A DNA stretch of 64,000 nucleotides from Pezizomycotina sp. ARF18 (lineage: Eukaryota; Ascomycota). The stretch spans positions 176,160-240,159 of the forward strand of contig AZLU01000033.1 of assembly GCA_002224055.1 (NCBI GenBank), read 5' to 3'. Numbering within the stretch: the stretch's first letter is position 1; each line of letters opens with the position of its first letter. The notes below the pieces were generated by a model. The model saw nothing but the letters and a program-made list of their open reading frames with translations. It had not been told where the DNA came from and did not search any database. Shown piece after piece: positions 60,294 through 64,000 of this stretch. Both the position numbers and the translations under genes were made by a program.

Positions 60294-60490
60294 CCTTTTT
60301 CCCTTTTATTTGTTTTGTTCGCTCACTTATTTATCTTATTTTGTTTTATTTACTTTTTTTTCTTAATTTTTTTTTCTTAATTTTTTTTTCTTTCTATAGT
60401 TCTTTGCGGGGTTGTTTTGACTTCTTGATTGATATACTAAAGGAGTAGAACGAAAATTCAAAGGAAAAGACCCGAATATTTGCTCGTTTC

Positions 60491-61207
60491 TCAATCCATG
60501 TAAAAGTCATTCTTGAGCATGGCGTTCGCCATAGAATCTTGAGCTACGAGCGGCTTCGGCTGTGGGGGCGGATTGTTCGGAATGGCGTTTGCTGGAGGAG
60601 CATGTTGATACCGACTGGCGGCGGCACGGCCGAAGAAGCCACTGGTCATTTCCTCTTCGGATGAATCTGGAAGTCGACCTATATAGTCAGAGACACGGAG
60701 AATGATAATTGATAAGCTTTACAAAGAACAACAATAAGGGGGGCGACAACCTTTGCCTGCCACGCCCGTCATCGTACTCGCCCCAATTGAAAGCGGCCAC
60801 CGGTTTGAGCGTCCCTGAGAGCTTTTGCTCCGAAACTCATCCTCCTTGTGAAAGAACTCCCATCGGCTGCTGCGGACTTGAGCCGGAGACGCATCGTCAT
60901 CGTCAAATGGAGATTGTTATTATTACAGCTGCTGTTGACAGACGAGGCGGAGCTCATCGACTCCCGGCGGTATCCGGGCCAGGTCGGGCTAGTAGGAGCG
61001 ACGGGAGACGTGCCGGTCAATCCCGCCGATATAGATAGGCGGCGTCTCGATTGGCCTGGGCTGCAGCAGTCGTTATAGGACCGGGTAGGCAGAAGGAGGG
61101 GAGCGAGATGAGAAGAAGTCGGAAAGGGAGGGACCGCTCGGCGAGAAAGACGCTCGGCGTTGGAAGTTGCGGTTCGTGTTGGACTGATCGTCGGTGGGTT
61201 TGGACAT
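60491..61207 (-). CDS. small conserved fungal protein (RRMSFGAKALRD / FNWGE motifs)
   Basis: Function unknown. The minus strand begins MSKPTDDQSNTNRNFQRRAS then FSPSGPSLSDFFSSRSPPSA (start 61207). Further on are SPTWPGYRRESMSSASSVNS (about 60950-60990), SFTRRMSFGAKALRD (60810-60850) and AFNWGEYDDGRGRQR (60751-60795) ending at an intron. The last exon reads GRAAASRYQHAPPANAIPNN then AQDSMANAMLKNDFYMD-stop at 60491. Serine-rich basic patches with a central RRMSFGAKALRD and FNWGE are, to my memory, shared by a family of short uncharacterised filamentous ascomycete proteins. RRxS sites suggest phosphorylation by basic-directed kinases (inference). No membrane segment or catalytic motif is seen. 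Frames break at least twice. An intron lies at about 60670-60750. Confidence 0.7.
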
Positions 61208-61657
61208 TGTTTTCCCTTGTTTTAATATCTACCGGAGGGAAGGAGTAATATCGAGATGATAATCAAGACCTTTTTTTTTAGGAAAACCTTCACCAATCGC
61301 TTTTTCTCGAGAGAAGAGCAACTGTAATTTATATAGGAACCAATAACTTAAATTTATGGATGCTCTTCAGTAACCTTCTTCTTGGGGCAATCTTTTTTTT
61401 TTTTTTTTAAAATCCTTCGCTTTCGATATTTATTGACGTAATCTGCTCTCTATCCCTCTCTGCTGATGCTGTTTTATAATACTTTTGTTGAGGTCGTTTA
61501 TCTCTTTATCTTTAGCGGTAATTCTTATCTCCTGGCTGCGGTTGGGATGATAAGACGTAAGAAAAGAAGTAACCAAAGAACCAATGAACAGTGACGGAAG
61601 TTGGAAGTTGCGGATGGTGAAATGAATAGATCTGGGTCTTATATACGCTTTCTTTTC

Positions 61658-61658
<1 letters not shown>

Positions 61659-61687
<29 letters not shown>
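61659..61687. repeat. (GT)n microsatellite
   Basis: About 14 TG units in the region upstream of the small conserved protein gene. Confidence 0.95.
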
Positions 61688-61688
<1 letters not shown>

Positions 61689-61843
61689 GAGCAAGTAGGA
61701 AGTAGGATAAAGAGTGTGAGAGTGAATGTTGATAGCAATAAATAATAAAATGGATAAAATTAAGGTTGGGCGTTGTGTTGCGGTGTGTCTGTCTGGTTGG
61801 ATAAAAATGCAAAAGTAAATGGGAGAGTACAAAAGAAAGAGAA

Positions 61844-61846
<3 letters not shown>

Positions 61847-61874
<28 letters not shown>
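61847..61874. repeat. (AAT)n microsatellite
   Basis: About nine AAT units, intergenic. Confidence 0.9.
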
Positions 61875-61877
<3 letters not shown>

Positions 61878-64000
61878 AGCAGGTGCAAAGAAAGAAACAA
61901 CGAAATAACAAATATATTTGATAAATTATTACTTAAGTATTACTATAAGTATTTTCAAGAAAAGGAAGAGGCGGTGAGGAAAGGTAACAGGAAATTAATA
62001 GTAGTTAATACCCAGCTCGTTCAATATGGAGATAGTAAAAAGAAAGAAAGAAAGCGGAAGTATACCCCCCAATATATATAGTTGGAGTAGTAGTAGTTCG
62101 TATACGAGTATTATTGGGCAGATGGTGGTGGTTTGGGAAAAGCATATACAGGAGATCGTTAATACGGTAAGTTATCTACTCACCTCACTCCCTAGGTATC
62201 CTTAATTATATCTTTCCGTGCGAGGTATTCCTACCCTTGCTTTTCCCTATGCTTTTCTACCCTTTTGACTAAGTATATATTATTAATTGATAATTATTAT
62301 TATTTTCCCTTGACTTAACGTTCAGTCTCAATTTTGTCGTGTCTAGGCTTGTGAATAGAGAGGTTCAGTTAGAGGAGAGGAGGTGTGAGAGGTAGTGAAA
62401 AAAGACAACAAAAGCAAAAACTGTAATGATAAAAGGAAAGAAAAGCAAAAAAAAAAAAAAAAAAAAAAAAGATTAATTATTTATTTTTATTTTATTTTAA
62501 ACCACAAAAAGATAACGAGAAAGTAAGAAAATGCGGGAATGGGCCACTACTGACCACAATAAATAATAAATATAAAATTAAAAAAAAAAAAAAAAAAAAA
62601 CAAGATACTTGGGATGTCACTGTATATTCTCTAGTTTTGTTTCTTTGAGAAAACACAGACGGCCGACTACTTAAAACTTCGGAGAGTATATGTCTATAAA
62701 CTTATAACAATAATTTATTACACTTGCCTCCGTATCTCCATCTTTTTCCACATCTAAAATACCCGCTACATTCTCTTTAACTCTCACACAGTATCGAATA
62801 TCCCCGTCGTAATTATATCTACTTAGGCTTTATATGCATATACTATATCTCTATAATCTTCTAATATCTCCCTTCCTTCTAGGGGTTAGTCCAATTGTCC
62901 TGCCCGAAAGATTATATAAGTGCAAACACGTCGCAGGTCCTTTTTGCATTCCTTTTTTACTATACAAGTTTCCCCACACTTTTTTTTTTTTTTTTTGGTT
63001 CTAAGTCGTTAAAATATATCAAGTACCTCTCCTTAAACTTTACACTGCTGGCTTTCGAATATACTTCACCAGTTCTCCAACGTAGCCAGCTCTTTAACAA
63101 TTGCAATGAGACAAATCTTGGGATCAAGGTAAGGTGCAGAGTAACGACTAGAGATACATGCTCGAATTAAGAAAAGAGCAAGGGTTCTCAAGAGGTACAC
63201 ACCTTTTCTTACCCTTTCTTTTTAGCGGTTCTAGTGAATGATTTTGGCCTGAGATATGGGATTTATGGGCTAAAAACTCCTCTGCTGATGATGATGAAAT
63301 ACTGTTTTTCCCTGGGGTTTATCTGAATAGCTCCACGACCCTCACAAAGTAACGAGAATTTGCGTTTGGTAATCGCGAAGAGAAGAACCCAACAAGCATT
63401 TAACAGACACTTAAAAAAAACGGAGGAGGGCCCTCAATTCAATGGACTGTCCGCCTCTGATGCATAAGCACAGCACCGATCATCCCTCGGATTATTGCTG
63501 TGGGGTTGACGGCTTCAGTGATTCAATGACTGAGCAGTAAAAATTAATAACTACGTATTTACGGAGGAGGTAACGGGCTTCTTCTGCCTGTTCCTTCTCC
63601 ATTCTCTCCTGACACCCATATTTCCCGTGGCATTCGTGGAAAATCGTCTAAAGAGTGTACAAGTCCGAGATCTTTAGGCTTGTTAGGTAGTACTGGGATA
63701 TTTCTAATAGGGAGTAGTTCTGTTAATTAACTATCATATCACGAGGCGATCTTTTTCTTTTTTTGAACCCCCTGCTAATTTGACAAGAAAAAAGGCGATG
63801 GATAGCACGACTAGTAAAGAAACCTGAAACTTCTTTTTGGAAGCTCTCTTGGTGATGAAAACATTCTTCGGTTGCAGAGGTGTTTCAAAAAAGTTATTGA
63901 TACTAACAAGCGAAGGTGCAAAAATACCTTGCTATTCATACTCCATCAATTCGGATAAAGGTCTCGAAGAGTAGATAAATTACGTGTTTAAAGAAAGGCT

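Larger units (their letters stand above)
56470..60490. other. 4 kb region without a recognised gene
   Basis: The left end should contain the 14-3-3 promoter. It holds a G13 run (56587-56599), an A21 tract (56612-56632), a (GT)n run (56709-56744), a 13-bp tandem duplication near 56903-56930 (GCTATAGCCTACT twice), and T27-A15 at 60250-60291. An uninterrupted 143-codon frame on the minus strand (59626-60057) is the only long ORF. It has no recognised motif and is listed separately. Confidence 0.4.
61208..64000. other. 2.8 kb region without a recognised gene
   Basis: Upstream of the small conserved protein, so its promoter should be at the left edge. Contents: T runs near 61391-61408, a (GT)n run at 61659-61687, an (AAT)n run at 61847-61874, A tracts near 62449-62470 and 62580-62600, and a T run near 62980-62996. 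ORFs such as 61773-62081 and 62895-63170 are low-complexity. No gene or RNA gene seen to the window end. Confidence 0.4.

Overview
This is a 64 kb piece of a nuclear genome from a filamentous ascomycete (Pezizomycotina). The evidence is many short GT-AG introns, a CYP51 sterol demethylase, ATG1 and ATG10, a 14-3-3 protein of the ERESKTFLAR type, a Cds1/Chk2 kinase with an FHA domain, and a small protein of a type I associate with filamentous ascomycetes (RRMSFGAKALRD, FNWGE). Coding DNA is fairly balanced in base composition. The spaces between genes are AT-rich and full of long poly-T/poly-A tracts and microsatellites. I cannot assign a class. No rRNA, tRNA, transposon or CRISPR array was recognised.

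Layout, left to right: RPL38 (+, 3.3-3.7 kb); a NAT9-type N-acetyltransferase (-, 4.1-4.8); CDC6 (+, 5.8-7.8); ADE8/GAR transformylase (-, 8.3-9.1); ARPC1 of the Arp2/3 complex (-, 9.9-11.2); ATG10 (+, 11.9-12.9); a U1A/U2B''-type snRNP protein (-, 13.3-14.6); RAD7 (-, 15.2-17.5) head to head with RAD16 (+, 19.1-22.95); a CHFR-like RING/PBZ ubiquitin ligase (+, 25.7-28.3); ATG1 (-, 30.3-33.4); CYP51/ERG11 (-, 37.6-39.5); a Cds1/Chk2 checkpoint kinase (-, 40.9-43.3); the phosphatidylinositol 4-kinase STT4 (+, 45.5-51.9); a 14-3-3 protein (-, 54.05-56.5); and a small conserved fungal protein (-, 60.5-61.2). Most of 56.5-60.5 and 61.2-64 kb has no recognisable gene. A possible unidentified gene lies at 0.76-1.76 kb.

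Most genes are broken into several reading frames even though the encoded residues stay conserved across the breaks. In the breaks I could resolve, one base is missing from a short run, usually GG, GGG, CC or CCC. This affects indispensable genes (RPL38, STT4, CDC6, CYP51, 14-3-3), so it most likely reflects consensus sequence errors, not pseudogenes. Gene boundaries below were set by following conserved motifs across the breaks and by GT-AG junctions. Coordinates span whole genes including introns.

Points of interest: the two partners of the global-genome nucleotide excision repair complex, RAD7 and RAD16, share one divergent promoter region; the RAD7 start codon appears to be split by an intron (AT|G); the 14-3-3 gene begins with microexons of 12, 8, 46, 20 and 12 nt; and ACGCG/ACGCGT (MluI cell-cycle box) sites cluster upstream of CDC6. 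Several genes act in DNA replication, repair or checkpoints (CDC6, RAD7, RAD16, CHFR-like, Cds1) and two in autophagy (ATG1, ATG10), but nothing shows that this is more than chance linkage apart from the RAD7/RAD16 pair.
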